From NCBI GenBank assembly GCA_017444735.1, contig JAFSWB010000034.1, positions 1 through 58,453 of the forward strand: a stretch of 58,453 nucleotides of DNA, in the 5' to 3' direction. Below the pieces are notes generated by a model. That model was not told where the DNA came from. It saw nothing but the letters and a program-made list of their open reading frames with translations, and searched no databases. Of the stretch, positions 1 to 9,076 are shown piece after piece. Within the stretch, counting starts at the first letter, position 1. The number at the start of each line of letters is the position of its first letter. This DNA comes from Clostridia bacterium. GTDB taxonomy: Bacteria > Bacillota > Clostridia > Oscillospirales > CAG-272. A program made the position numbers and the translations under genes.

Positions 1-118
1 AGAGCTCTTTTTTTTCAAAAGAATCTTAGGAGTCGTATATCTTTTCTTACCTTGATACACTTCGTCTTGTTGTTCAATTTTCAATGAGCGACGCTTCTCG
101 CCCTCTCAGGCGGTCAGC
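1..118 (-). ncRNA. leader of an rRNA operon running off the left edge
   Basis: Read on the minus strand, this is the transcribed region after a strong promoter at 125-153. It contains a CATTGAAAATTGAACAAC stretch of the kind commonly found in leaders and spacers of clostridial rRNA operons. A 16S gene would be expected just beyond base 1, but none of it is in the window, so the call is an inference. No gene is visible on either strand between 1 and 322; the short frames there overlap this leader and the guaB promoter. Confidence 0.6.
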
Positions 119-124
119 TTTTCT

Positions 125-153
125 ATATTACCACACCTCTATTCCCGTGTCAA
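125..153 (-). promoter_or_regulatory. strong housekeeping promoter, probably rrn P
   Basis: On the minus strand, TTGACA (148-153) and TAATAT (125-130) are separated by 17 bases. An A/T-tract region at about 154-185 lies just upstream and would act as an UP element. This arrangement is typical of rRNA promoters, and it fires out of the window. Confidence 0.7.
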
Positions 154-257
154 CACTTTTTTTCAAAAAAAACCAAAAAATTTTCGAAAGGCGAAGCGGA
201 CGGCGAAAAGTCCCCGACGACCGGCGAAATCGGGCGCTATATTATGGATATTGTCAG

Positions 258-286
258 TTGACAAATCTTTCATTTTCCATTAGAAT
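258..286 (+). promoter_or_regulatory. guaB promoter with a palindrome over the -35
   Basis: TTGACA (258-263), a 17-base spacer and TAGAAT (281-286) lie 37 bases before the guaB start. The -35 is part of a 14-base palindrome, TTGTCA-GT-TGACAA (251-264), which could be an operator. The regulator is unknown. Confidence 0.65.
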
Positions 287-319
287 TATCATAACAGTAA
301 AATAAAAAGGACGGTATGA

Positions 320-1798
<1,479 letters not shown>

Positions 1799-1817
1799 AT
1801 CCCGCGTTATCGAACAA

Positions 1818-1855
1818 AAAATCCGGTCCCCCCGTGAAGAGGGACCGGATTTTTA
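1818..1855. terminator. bidirectional intrinsic terminator
   Basis: ATCCGGTCCC pairs with GGGACCGGAT around a 10-base loop, with an A-run on the left and a T-run on the right. It can stop guaB and the convergent SLH gene. Confidence 0.85.
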
Positions 1856-1866
1856 TTCGGTTGACT

Positions 1867-3657
1867 TTACATCATGCCGGTTTTGCTTCTGTAGAGGAAC
1901 GTGACGACTTGTCCGCGGGTGCAGGTGTCTTCGGGCGAAAAGGTATTCGAGCTTGTCCCGAGAGTGATCGCGCGTCCGACAGCCCAAAGGACCGCTCTTC
2001 TGAAATAGTCGTCCTGTTTCACGTCTTTGAAGGGGTTCGTCGTGCTCGACGGCTCGGGTTCTCCCGCGGCGCGCCACAGGAACGTGACGATCTGCGCTCT
2101 CGTGCAGGTGTCGTCCGGAGAGAACGTCGTCTTGCTCGTCCCGGCGGTTATGCCGTTTTCAACAGCCCACATAACCGCTTTGTAGTAATAGTCGCTCTCT
2201 CCGACGTCAACGAACGGATTCTTTTCTCCTTTCGGCTCGGGCTCGCCCGCCGATCTCCACAGGAACGTGACGACCTGACCTCTCGTACACCCGTCGTCGG
2301 GCGAGAACGTCGTTTTGCTCGTTCCCGCGGTGATCCCGCTTCTGACCGCCCATCTGACCGGTTCGGCGTAAAACGCGTCGGAAGGGACGTCTTTGAACCC
2401 GATGGCGGGACCCGACGATCCGCTCGTGTTATAGTGGAATTCGCCTTCTTTGGAGAAAACGTTGAAATATCCCTCGACAGGGAGCTCTTCAATCAGAAAA
2501 TCAAGAGACTGCGCGTCGACGCCGTCGGCTTTTTCCTTTCCGATAAGCACCCCTTCGACGCCGGGAATGGCCTCAACTCTGTAAGCGGTCGGGAAGGAAT
2601 CGCCTTTTTCCTCGTCATAGATCCACGCCACGGCGTAGGAGTTTTCCCCGTCGGTGAAAAGCGTGCTGTCGGAATAGCAGCGGTTGAAAACCTTGAACTC
2701 CCGCCAGTCAAGATCGCCCTCGCCGTTCTTGTTGAGGGTGAATCCGGATTTTATGAGCGAGTCGTTCTTGAAATCGACTTCAAAGGGGTAGCCGGATTGG
2801 AACTCCGCCGCAAACGATTTGTCGAAAATATACGCTCCGACAGAATCGATCCATAAGAATTTATAGCCGGTATATCCCTTCGTTCCGTCCGCCCAGGTGG
2901 TCGGACGAACGGCGTAGATGCCGTCCGGGTCGGAGGCGCGGGTCACGAGCGCGTAGCTTTCATCTGAAATCGAATCGGCAAAATACACGTCGTATGAAAT
3001 GTAACGGGATTCGACCATCTGTTCAGCCTCAAGCACGAGCGGCTTTTCGGGAGCGGTCCCGTATCTGACGATCCCATCGGTTCCGGAGACTCCGAACGCG
3101 CCGATCACATTCGAAGGAGAATACATATCGACCTTCACGTCAGGTCCGAAAGCGACGAACGCGTTCTCGGCTCCCTCGGGTATAAGCTGGACGGAGGGGA
3201 ACTGATACATGAGCTCGTTGACGGTCAGCTTGCCGTCCCCGACAAAGGTGACGGAGTTTCCCCAATCGTCTCCCCAGAGTGTCAAGCCCGCAAGCGAACA
3301 TTCGCCGACGACGCGGATCTTGAAATCGTCGCCCATCATATTCCCTTCAAGCATAAAATCGTGAGCGTCGAGATTGTTGAGCGTCAGCGTGTTCGTCGCT
3401 CTGTCGTACGAGGCTCCGGCCATCTCGTTTTTTACCGCGTTGTCTGAAAAAACCGAGTAATACGTTCCTTCGCCCTCATCATCGTACGCCGGATAACCTT
3501 TGGGGTCAAGTTTATAAAAATGGAGAAAAGCGAGATAATTCGTTTCTTCTCCATAAGTCCAGCTTGAGACCGACGGACCGTTTCCTGCCGTGACGGTCAG
3601 AGTCGAAAGAGCCGTGACAGTCAGCACGGCGAGGATCAGTGACAAAACTCTTTTCAT
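1867..3657 (-). CDS. secreted protein with three C-terminal SLH domains
   Basis: A 596-residue cell-surface protein. An N-terminal signal peptide (MKRVLSLILAVLTVTALS, cleavage near residue 24) is followed by a large region of unrecognised fold at about 30-415; it contains NTLTLNNL-type beta-strand repeats, possibly a beta-helix. Three SLH domains lie at about 418-594, each with the pattern AVxxGITAGTSKTTFSPDDxCTR. SLH domains bind pyruvylated secondary cell-wall polymers, so the protein is probably held non-covalently on the wall. AAGGAGGT seven bases upstream supports the ATG. It lies 34 bases after the MFS gene on the same strand, without a clear terminator between them, so co-transcription is possible. 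The function of the N-terminal part is unknown. Confidence 0.85.
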   Translation of the reverse strand: MKRVLSLILAVLTVTALSTLTVTAGNGPSVSSWTYGEETNYLAFLHFYKLDPKGYPAYDDEGEGTYYSVFSDNAVKNEMAGASYDRATNTLTLNNLDAHDFMLEGNMMGDDFKIRVVGECSLAGLTLWGDDWGNSVTFVGDGKLTVNELMYQFPSVQLIPEGAENAFVAFGPDVKVDMYSPSNVIGAFGVSGTDGIVRYGTAPEKPLVLEAEQMVESRYISYDVYFADSISDESYALVTRASDPDGIYAVRPTTWADGTKGYTGYKFLWIDSVGAYIFDKSFAAEFQSGYPFEVDFKNDSLIKSGFTLNKNGEGDLDWREFKVFNRCYSDSTLFTDGENSYAVAWIYDEEKGDSFPTAYRVEAIPGVEGVLIGKEKADGVDAQSLDFLIEELPVEGYFNVFSKEGEFHYNTSGSSGPAIGFKDVPSDAFYAEPVRWAVRSGITAGTSKTTFSPDDGCTRGQVVTFLWRSAGEPEPKGEKNPFVDVGESDYYYKAVMWAVENGITAGTSKTTFSPDDTCTRAQIVTFLWRAAGEPEPSSTTNPFKDVKQDDYFRRAVLWAVGRAITLGTSSNTFSPEDTCTRGQVVTFLYRSKTGMM

Positions 3658-3691
3658 TTGCGCGACCTCCTTATGTTATATGTTAATTATA

Positions 3692-4882
3692 CTACTTTGA
3701 CGGGGATCGGTCAACCTTGCGGCCGCCCGCCGCTTTTCCGAACGCGGTCTCCGTCATCGTTATCATAAGGATAAAGAAAATCAGGAGATAATACGGCATG
3801 ATCCAGAGGCCGACCGACGCGGAGATGAATCCGAAGACGGCGGGAGCGAGCATCGACCCGACGTAGGCGAAAGCCATCTGCATCCCGATTATCGCCTGCG
3901 ACGCCGTCTTTCCGAAGTTCGACGGGGTCGAATGAATGATCGACGGGTAGATCGGCGCGAAGCCGAACCCGATCACCACGAAGCCGGCGAGAGAGAAGAT
4001 CTCGGGAAGACGCGGGATCGCTATTATGACAATGCCCGCCATAACGACCGCCGTTCCCGCTCGGATCATATTCCTGTCCCCGACCTTTTCGGAGAAAAAT
4101 CCCGCGATAAACCGGCCGACGGTGAGTCCTATGAAAACGAGAGACGCAAAAGCCGCGGCTCGTTCCTCGGTCACGCCGCGCGTCTCATGGAGATACGTCG
4201 CCGACCAGAGCATACACGTCCACTCGGCGGCGCAGTAGCCGAAAAAGCCGAGAAGGACGGCGGGGACGCCGGGAAGTCTGATCGCGGAGGCTATCCCGAT
4301 CGATCTTCCTCCCTCAGAGGAGGGTCCGTCAAGGTCTTTATTGATCCGCCAGAGGGGGATGGCGGCGAGAAGAACGACCGCGATGCCGATCTGTATCAGC
4401 GAAACGATGAAATAACCGTTCCGCCACGTCGAATTCGCGAGCGCGAAGCTCATGATATACGGCGAGATTATGGCGCCCACTCCCCAAAAGCAGTGAAGCC
4501 AGCTCATATGGCGCGAGTTGTAGTGAACGGCGACGTAATTGTTGAGCGCGGCGTCGATCGAGCCGGCGGCGAGACCGTACGGGACGCCGAGGACGCATAG
4601 AAGAGCGAAACTGTTCACCCGTGAAAATCCGAAAAGCGCCGCGGACGATATTATCACGCTGAAAAGCGTAACGTATTTTGCTCCGAATTTGCGTGTCAGC
4701 CGTTCGGACAGCAGACTTGAAACTATTGTGGAGCCCGATATTATCATTGACACGATCCCCGCCGCGGAAAGCGGCGCGCCGAGAGCCGTGTGCATCGAAG
4801 GCCATCCGGCTCCGAGAAGCGAATCGGGGAGACCGAGGCTGATGAAAGCGAGGTAAATGACGGCGAGAAGAAGTGAATACAT
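3692..4882 (-). CDS. MFS transporter, FucP-like branch
   Basis: A 396-residue integral membrane protein with about 12 hydrophobic segments in two six-helix halves, the usual size and layout of major facilitator permeases. The opening FISLGLPDSLLGAGWP resembles the fucose permease-like branch, whose members take up sugars or related small molecules by proton symport. A conserved acidic/basic loop is seen at ERLTRKFGAK after helix 2. The substrate cannot be read from the sequence. The ATG follows AAAAGGAAAAAAG. It is downstream of ilvE on the same strand, separated by a 13-bp perfect stem-loop. Confidence 0.8.
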   Translation of the reverse strand: MYSLLLAVIYLAFISLGLPDSLLGAGWPSMHTALGAPLSAAGIVSMIISGSTIVSSLLSERLTRKFGAKYVTLFSVIISSAALFGFSRVNSFALLCVLGVPYGLAAGSIDAALNNYVAVHYNSRHMSWLHCFWGVGAIISPYIMSFALANSTWRNGYFIVSLIQIGIAVVLLAAIPLWRINKDLDGPSSEGGRSIGIASAIRLPGVPAVLLGFFGYCAAEWTCMLWSATYLHETRGVTEERAAAFASLVFIGLTVGRFIAGFFSEKVGDRNMIRAGTAVVMAGIVIIAIPRLPEIFSLAGFVVIGFGFAPIYPSIIHSTPSNFGKTASQAIIGMQMAFAYVGSMLAPAVFGFISASVGLWIMPYYLLIFFILMITMTETAFGKAAGGRKVDRSPSK

Positions 4883-4900
4883 CTTTTTTCCTTTTTACGA

Positions 4901-4931
4901 GGAACTCCGCGGACCGAGTCCGCGGAGTTCC
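4901..4931. repeat. 13-bp perfect inverted repeat between ilvE and the MFS gene
   Basis: GGAACTCCGCGGA and TCCGCGGAGTTCC flank a 5-base loop. No T-run follows on either strand, so it is not a canonical intrinsic terminator. It could cap the ilvE mRNA or attenuate read-through into the transporter gene. Confidence 0.7.
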
Positions 4932-4942
4932 GGTATTTCAGT

Positions 4943-6010
4943 TCAGATTCTGACGGTCCAGTCCATATCGTCGGGCTTTTTGCCCCACTGGATACCGGTC
5001 AGAGCGTCGTAAAGTCTGTGAGAGATCGGTCCGATCTCCATATTGTTGATGATCATCTTGTTGCCGTTGTCGTAAAGCTCGCCGACGGGAGAGATGACGG
5101 CGGCGGTGCCGGTCCCGAACGCCTCGTCGAGCTTGCCGTCGGCGTGCGCCTTTATAACCTCGTCGATCGAAACGTGGCGCTCCTCAACGGGGACGCCCCA
5201 TTTTTTGAGAAGGCAGATGCAGGAGTCGCGGGTAACGCCCGGAAGAATGTTGCCGTCCTCGAGCGAGGGAGTGACAACGACTCCGTCGATGACAAAGAAC
5301 ACGTTCATCGCGCCGACTTCATCGATATACTTTCTGTGGATGCCGTCGAGCCAGAGAACCTGAGCGTAGCCGAGATCCTCGGCCTTCTTCTGGCCGATCA
5401 GCGAAGCGGCGTAATTTCCGCCCGCCTTCGCGCGTCCGGTGCCGCCCTTGACGCAGCGGACGTAATCTCTCTCTACGCAGATCTTGACCGGATTGATGCC
5501 GGCGGCGTAATAGGAGCCGACCGGGCAGAGGATGATTATGAATTTGTATGTATGAGACGGATGGACGCCGAGCGACTCGTCCGTCGCGATGATGAACGGA
5601 CGGATGTAAAGAGACGTCCCCTCGGAGTGCGGGACCCAATCCCTGTCGACGTCGACGACAGCCTTGATCGCCTGAAGCGAATCCTCGGAGGGGATCCTCG
5701 GAACGCAGAGACGGTCGCACGTCGCGTTCATTCTCTCGATGTTCTTCATCGGGCGGAAAAGCTGGATCCCGCCGTCGGCGCGGCGATACGCCTTCATGCC
5801 CTCAAAAAGCTCCTGCGCGTAATGAAAAACCATCGCCGAGGGCTCGAGGGAGACGGGTCCGTAGGGTACGATCCGCGCGTCGTGCCATCCTTTTTCGACG
5901 GAATAATCCATCACAAACATATGGTCGGTAAAATGCTTGCCGAAGCCGAGTTTATCCTCCGCGGGTTTTTCCTTCGGCGCCGCGGTCCTTTCGATCCTGA
6001 TATTGAGCAT
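4943..6010 (-). CDS. ilvE: branched-chain amino acid aminotransferase
   Basis: A class IV PLP-dependent aminotransferase of 355 residues. It interconverts leucine, isoleucine and valine with their 2-oxo acids using glutamate/2-oxoglutarate. It resembles the long BCAT type II form: FEGMKAYR near residue 70, the PLP lysine K195 in GRAKAGGNYA, and EVGAMNVFFV and GTAAVISPV in the C-terminal half. The gene has its own promoter and is divergent from the SLH gene at 6198. No T-box or leader peptide is visible in the short 5' region. Identification is firm. Confidence 0.95.
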   Translation of the reverse strand: MLNIRIERTAAPKEKPAEDKLGFGKHFTDHMFVMDYSVEKGWHDARIVPYGPVSLEPSAMVFHYAQELFEGMKAYRRADGGIQLFRPMKNIERMNATCDRLCVPRIPSEDSLQAIKAVVDVDRDWVPHSEGTSLYIRPFIIATDESLGVHPSHTYKFIIILCPVGSYYAAGINPVKICVERDYVRCVKGGTGRAKAGGNYAASLIGQKKAEDLGYAQVLWLDGIHRKYIDEVGAMNVFFVIDGVVVTPSLEDGNILPGVTRDSCICLLKKWGVPVEERHVSIDEVIKAHADGKLDEAFGTGTAAVISPVGELYDNGNKMIINNMEIGPISHRLYDALTGIQWGKKPDDMDWTVRI

Positions 6011-6052
6011 TTTCTCAATTCCTTTCCTTTAGGCGAAACCGTCTTTTCATAT

Positions 6053-6081
6053 ATTTTACCACTCTCAAAACGGCGTTTCAA
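6053..6081 (-). promoter_or_regulatory. ilvE promoter
   Basis: On the minus strand, TTGAAA (6076-6081) and TAAAAT (6053-6058) lie 17 bases apart, ending 42 bases before the ilvE ATG. AAAGGAAAGG supplies the ribosome binding site. Confidence 0.65.
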
Positions 6082-6197
6082 TATGATTTTACAAGAAAAA
6101 CGGAGAAGATGACCGCCGGCCGACGCTTTTTTATGTATAAATGTGAATAAACGGGCAAATATTTAAGATGTAACTCAACAGAAAGGTTTTTACGAAA

Positions 6198-7475
6198 ATG
6201 AAAAAAAGAACAATCGCCGCGTCGCTTCTTCTCCTTGCGACGATCATCTTGTCAGCCGACGCGTTCGCGTCGGGATCGTTCAAGCTGTCCCCCGCGCTCG
6301 ACGTCATCAGTCAGAAGTCGGGAATGACAAAAACGGGACTTCTGTTCTGCGACGTCAGATTCACGAAAGAGGATTTCAAAGCGGCGCTCGGAACGGAACC
6401 GGCGTCTGTCACGTTCACTTCCCTGCCGCCCGCGACGGACGGCGCGCTTTATCTCTCTTCGACTCCCGTCTCCGTCAATCAGACGATCACGGCGGCGAAT
6501 CTCGATCTGCTCAGATTTGTCCCGACCGCAGACGTGAGAGAGACGGCGTTCCGATTCACGACGGGCGGGGCGTATTCGCTCGCGTGCGTGATAAAGCTGA
6601 CGGGAGGCGTAAACCGTTCGCCCGTCGCCGGGAGCGGAGCGTCCGCGCCTGTCTCCGTAGTCACGACGCAGCGCGACGTCACCTGCTTCGGAACGCTGAC
6701 GGGCTCGGACCCGGACGGCGATCCGATCTCATACGTCGTCACGAAGTACCCGGAGCACGGGCTTCTGAAAATAATCGACGCGTCGACGGGCGAATTCAGC
6801 TACACGCCGTTCGCAGGGACCGGGGGCGCCGATACGGTCCGTTACCGCGTATTTGACGATTACGGAAACTACTCGGACGAGGCGAGCGTCACCATCCGGG
6901 TCGGAAAGCGCGTTTCGGACGTCGAGCTCGCCGATATGACCGGGCACTGGGGAGAAAACGCCGCGATAACCGCCGTTTACGAAAAAGCGATGACGACGAG
7001 GAGAAAGGGAGGCGCGCTGCTCTTTGAGCCGGAAGCCGTCATGACGAGAGAGGATTTTCTCGTCACGTGTATGAAATCGCTCGGAGCGGGTCCGCTCTCT
7101 CCGACCAAGACCGACTTTTACGACGACGCCGCGATCTCCGACGAAGCGAGCGGATACGTAGCCGCCGCGGCGAGAATCGGAATAATCAGCGGAGAATCGC
7201 TCGGCGGGATAACGGTCTTCCGTCCCAAGGACGCGATCACGAGAGCGGAAGCCGCGGTCATTCTGAACAGGATAATCGGAGACAGGAGAGAGTCGTCTCT
7301 GCCCTCCGCTTCCGATCGCGGCTCCGTTCCCGTATGGGCTGAAAAAGACGTCTCGATCATGCTCGACGCGGGGATCATGAACCGATCCGACGGCCTGATC
7401 GATCCCGGCGGCGGGATCACTCGCGCGGAGGCGGCTCAGATGGTCTACAACATCAAAAACCTGTATCTTTCGTGA
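6198..7475 (+). CDS. secreted protein with an Ig-like domain and C-terminal SLH domains
   Basis: A 425-residue surface protein. The signal peptide occupies about residues 1-25 (ending ILSADAFASG). An N-terminal beta-rich region (about 25-140) precedes an Ig/cadherin-like domain at about 142-235, with the hallmark GSDPDGDPISY and FDDYGNYSDEASV segments. Three diverged SLH repeats follow: MTGHWGENAAI, then KTDFYDDAAISDEASGYV, then VPVWAEKDVSIMLDAG, each ending in a TRE/TRAEA motif. It probably attaches to the cell wall and presents the Ig-like region outward. GAAAGG lies upstream of the ATG, although spacing is long. The promoter is not clear. It is the second of three SLH proteins in the window. 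Confidence 0.82.
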   Translation: MKKRTIAASLLLLATIILSADAFASGSFKLSPALDVISQKSGMTKTGLLFCDVRFTKEDFKAALGTEPASVTFTSLPPATDGALYLSSTPVSVNQTITAANLDLLRFVPTADVRETAFRFTTGGAYSLACVIKLTGGVNRSPVAGSGASAPVSVVTTQRDVTCFGTLTGSDPDGDPISYVVTKYPEHGLLKIIDASTGEFSYTPFAGTGGADTVRYRVFDDYGNYSDEASVTIRVGKRVSDVELADMTGHWGENAAITAVYEKAMTTRRKGGALLFEPEAVMTREDFLVTCMKSLGAGPLSPTKTDFYDDAAISDEASGYVAAAARIGIISGESLGGITVFRPKDAITRAEAAVILNRIIGDRRESSLPSASDRGSVPVWAEKDVSIMLDAGIMNRSDGLIDPGGGITRAEAAQMVYNIKNLYLS

Positions 7476-7568
7476 ATATCGCCGGGCGACGGCGGGAAAA
7501 ATAGAATCGGGCAAGGAAAAGGAACGCATCAGGGTGACTGCCTTCACCCGCAAAGAAAGGAATTGAAA

Positions 7569-7718
7569 ATGGACAACTACGAACAAAACAGGAAAGAGAA
7601 CAAGAAAGAAAACAAAAACGGGAACCAGAAGTCGAACAAGAACCAGACCGACCGGATGAAAAACGAACAGAAGAACAACCGCGACGGAAAGATGAACGAA
7701 TCCGACAAAAGGGACTGA
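7569..7718 (+). CDS. 49-residue Asn/Lys/Glu-rich hydrophilic peptide
   Basis: A short frame starting MDNYEQNRKENKKENKNGN and ending ESDKRD. More than half of its residues are Asn, Lys, Glu, Asp or Gln, and it has no hydrophobic stretch. It is credible as a gene: AGAAAGGA lies just before the ATG, and an intrinsic terminator starts 14 bases after the stop. A small perfect hairpin (GGGTGA/TCACCC, 7532-7549) precedes the ribosome binding site. The composition suggests an intrinsically disordered protein. Small spore proteins can look like this, but I see no SASP signature, so the function stays unknown. Confidence 0.65.
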   Translation: MDNYEQNRKENKKENKNGNQKSNKNQTDRMKNEQKNNRDGKMNESDKRD

Positions 7719-7731
7719 CTTGAAAGAAAAG

Positions 7732-7760
7732 CGGCGCGCCGGGAAGGCGCGCCGTTTTTT
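7732..7760 (+). terminator. intrinsic terminator after the small gene
   Basis: CGGCGCGCC pairs with GGCGCGCCG around GGGAA, followed by six T. The convergent Gfo/Idh gene ends just beyond it. Confidence 0.9.
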
Positions 7761-7762
7761 CG

Positions 7763-9007
7763 TTATTTCTTACGTGATTCCCACTCGCGGCGGACGCGGT
7801 CGTAGACTTCGTCCGGCACGTCCGGCGTTCCGCCCTTCGCCGTGGGGAGAAGCGCCGCTCCCGCGACGGCGGGATCGGTGCAGGCGACGTCGTCGCGCCA
7901 CTTGTCGCGGACGGCGGGGTCCCTGAGATCCGGGATTTCCATCGGAATACCGCCCGCGAGGATCGAACGGAACGCGAAAAGACCGGGCAGAAACATATCG
8001 AGCGCCTCATATACGTCGATCACGTCTCCCGTGTCGCGCCCGAGGATCTTTTCGGCGAAATAGTACATCGAATAAAAGTCGGAGCCGCCGTGACCGAACG
8101 TCTGTGCCTCTGCGGTGTTCTCGTCCTTCGGCTCCCACGACACCGCGGGACGGTCGGCGTATTCGCCCTCAAACTCGTCGTTTTTAAGGTAGATCCTGTC
8201 GACGTCTCCGGCGGCGGCGTCTTCCCTGGCGGACTCCATACGTCCCTTTGAACCGTAAACGGTGTACCAGATCGAATTCTCGTAAAGCTCTCCGTGGATG
8301 CTCTTTACGATCGCGCCGCTCTCGAGAGTGACGATCTCCATGCCGAGACCGGCGCCTCTTCTTCCGACGCCGAGAGGCCGCTCGTTGATCGTGCTCTCAA
8401 AGCCAGTGACCGATACCGGTCTCTCCCCTGTGATGTGAATGATCGGCCCGAGAGAATGGGTCACGTAGTACGTCGAATAAAGGCGATTGCGCCAATGATC
8501 GGGGTCGCCGTACGTTATGTCGGGCCAGATGGGAGCGCAGTTGTGGACGTATTCGCCCTCGCCGTACTCGAATTTACCGATCTTTCCCTCTCTGTACAGC
8601 TTTCTCATCTCGCGCGGCGCCGCCATATAGCAGTAATTCTCGCCGTAGGCGTAGATCTTTCCCGTCCTCTCGACGCATTCGATCAGTTCGACCGCCTCTT
8701 TCATCGTCTGAACGGGGAGCACCTCCGAGAAAACGTGAAGTCCCCTCTCCATACACCGGATCGCAAACGGAGCGTGCTCCGTCGCGTAGTTGGCGAGGAC
8801 GACGGCGTCCATGTCATGCTTGATAAAATCCTCGAAATCGTCATAGAACGCGACCGACTCGTCGTTTATAGTGCGCTTCGCGTTTTCGAGCGACCCGGGA
8901 TATTTGTCGCAAACGGCGACAAGCCGCGCGTTGTTCGCCATCCTGCAGTAGTCGATCATTGTGGAGCCGCGATACGCTCCCATGACTCCGATCCTTACTT
9001 TTTCCAT
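7763..9007 (-). CDS. Gfo/Idh/MocA-family oxidoreductase
   Basis: A 414-residue NAD(P)-dependent oxidoreductase of the sugar/inositol dehydrogenase type. The N-terminal Rossmann half starts VRIGVMGAYRGST and binds the cofactor. The C-terminal alpha/beta domain carries THSLGPIIHITGERP. The usual EKP motif, whose lysine takes part in catalysis, is replaced by EVLP (residues 95-98), so the chemistry may differ from classical family members. The substrate is unknown. AAGGAGG six bases before the ATG sets the start. No sugar operon surrounds it; it stands alone between a small gene and spoIVA. Confidence 0.85.
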   Translation of the reverse strand: MEKVRIGVMGAYRGSTMIDYCRMANNARLVAVCDKYPGSLENAKRTINDESVAFYDDFEDFIKHDMDAVVLANYATEHAPFAIRCMERGLHVFSEVLPVQTMKEAVELIECVERTGKIYAYGENYCYMAAPREMRKLYREGKIGKFEYGEGEYVHNCAPIWPDITYGDPDHWRNRLYSTYYVTHSLGPIIHITGERPVSVTGFESTINERPLGVGRRGAGLGMEIVTLESGAIVKSIHGELYENSIWYTVYGSKGRMESAREDAAAGDVDRIYLKNDEFEGEYADRPAVSWEPKDENTAEAQTFGHGGSDFYSMYYFAEKILGRDTGDVIDVYEALDMFLPGLFAFRSILAGGIPMEIPDLRDPAVRDKWRDDVACTDPAVAGAALLPTAKGGTPDVPDEVYDRVRREWESRKK

Positions 9008-9076
9008 CTTTTGCCTCCTTGCGCAATAGTACGACTATTATTTTACACTATCGGAGGCGAAAGATAAATAGGAAAA

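Noticed and set aside
6011..6197. A T-box or leader peptide for ilvE
   Set aside because: The distance from promoter to start is only about 40 bases and no T-box sequence (e.g. AGGGTGGWACCGCG) is present.
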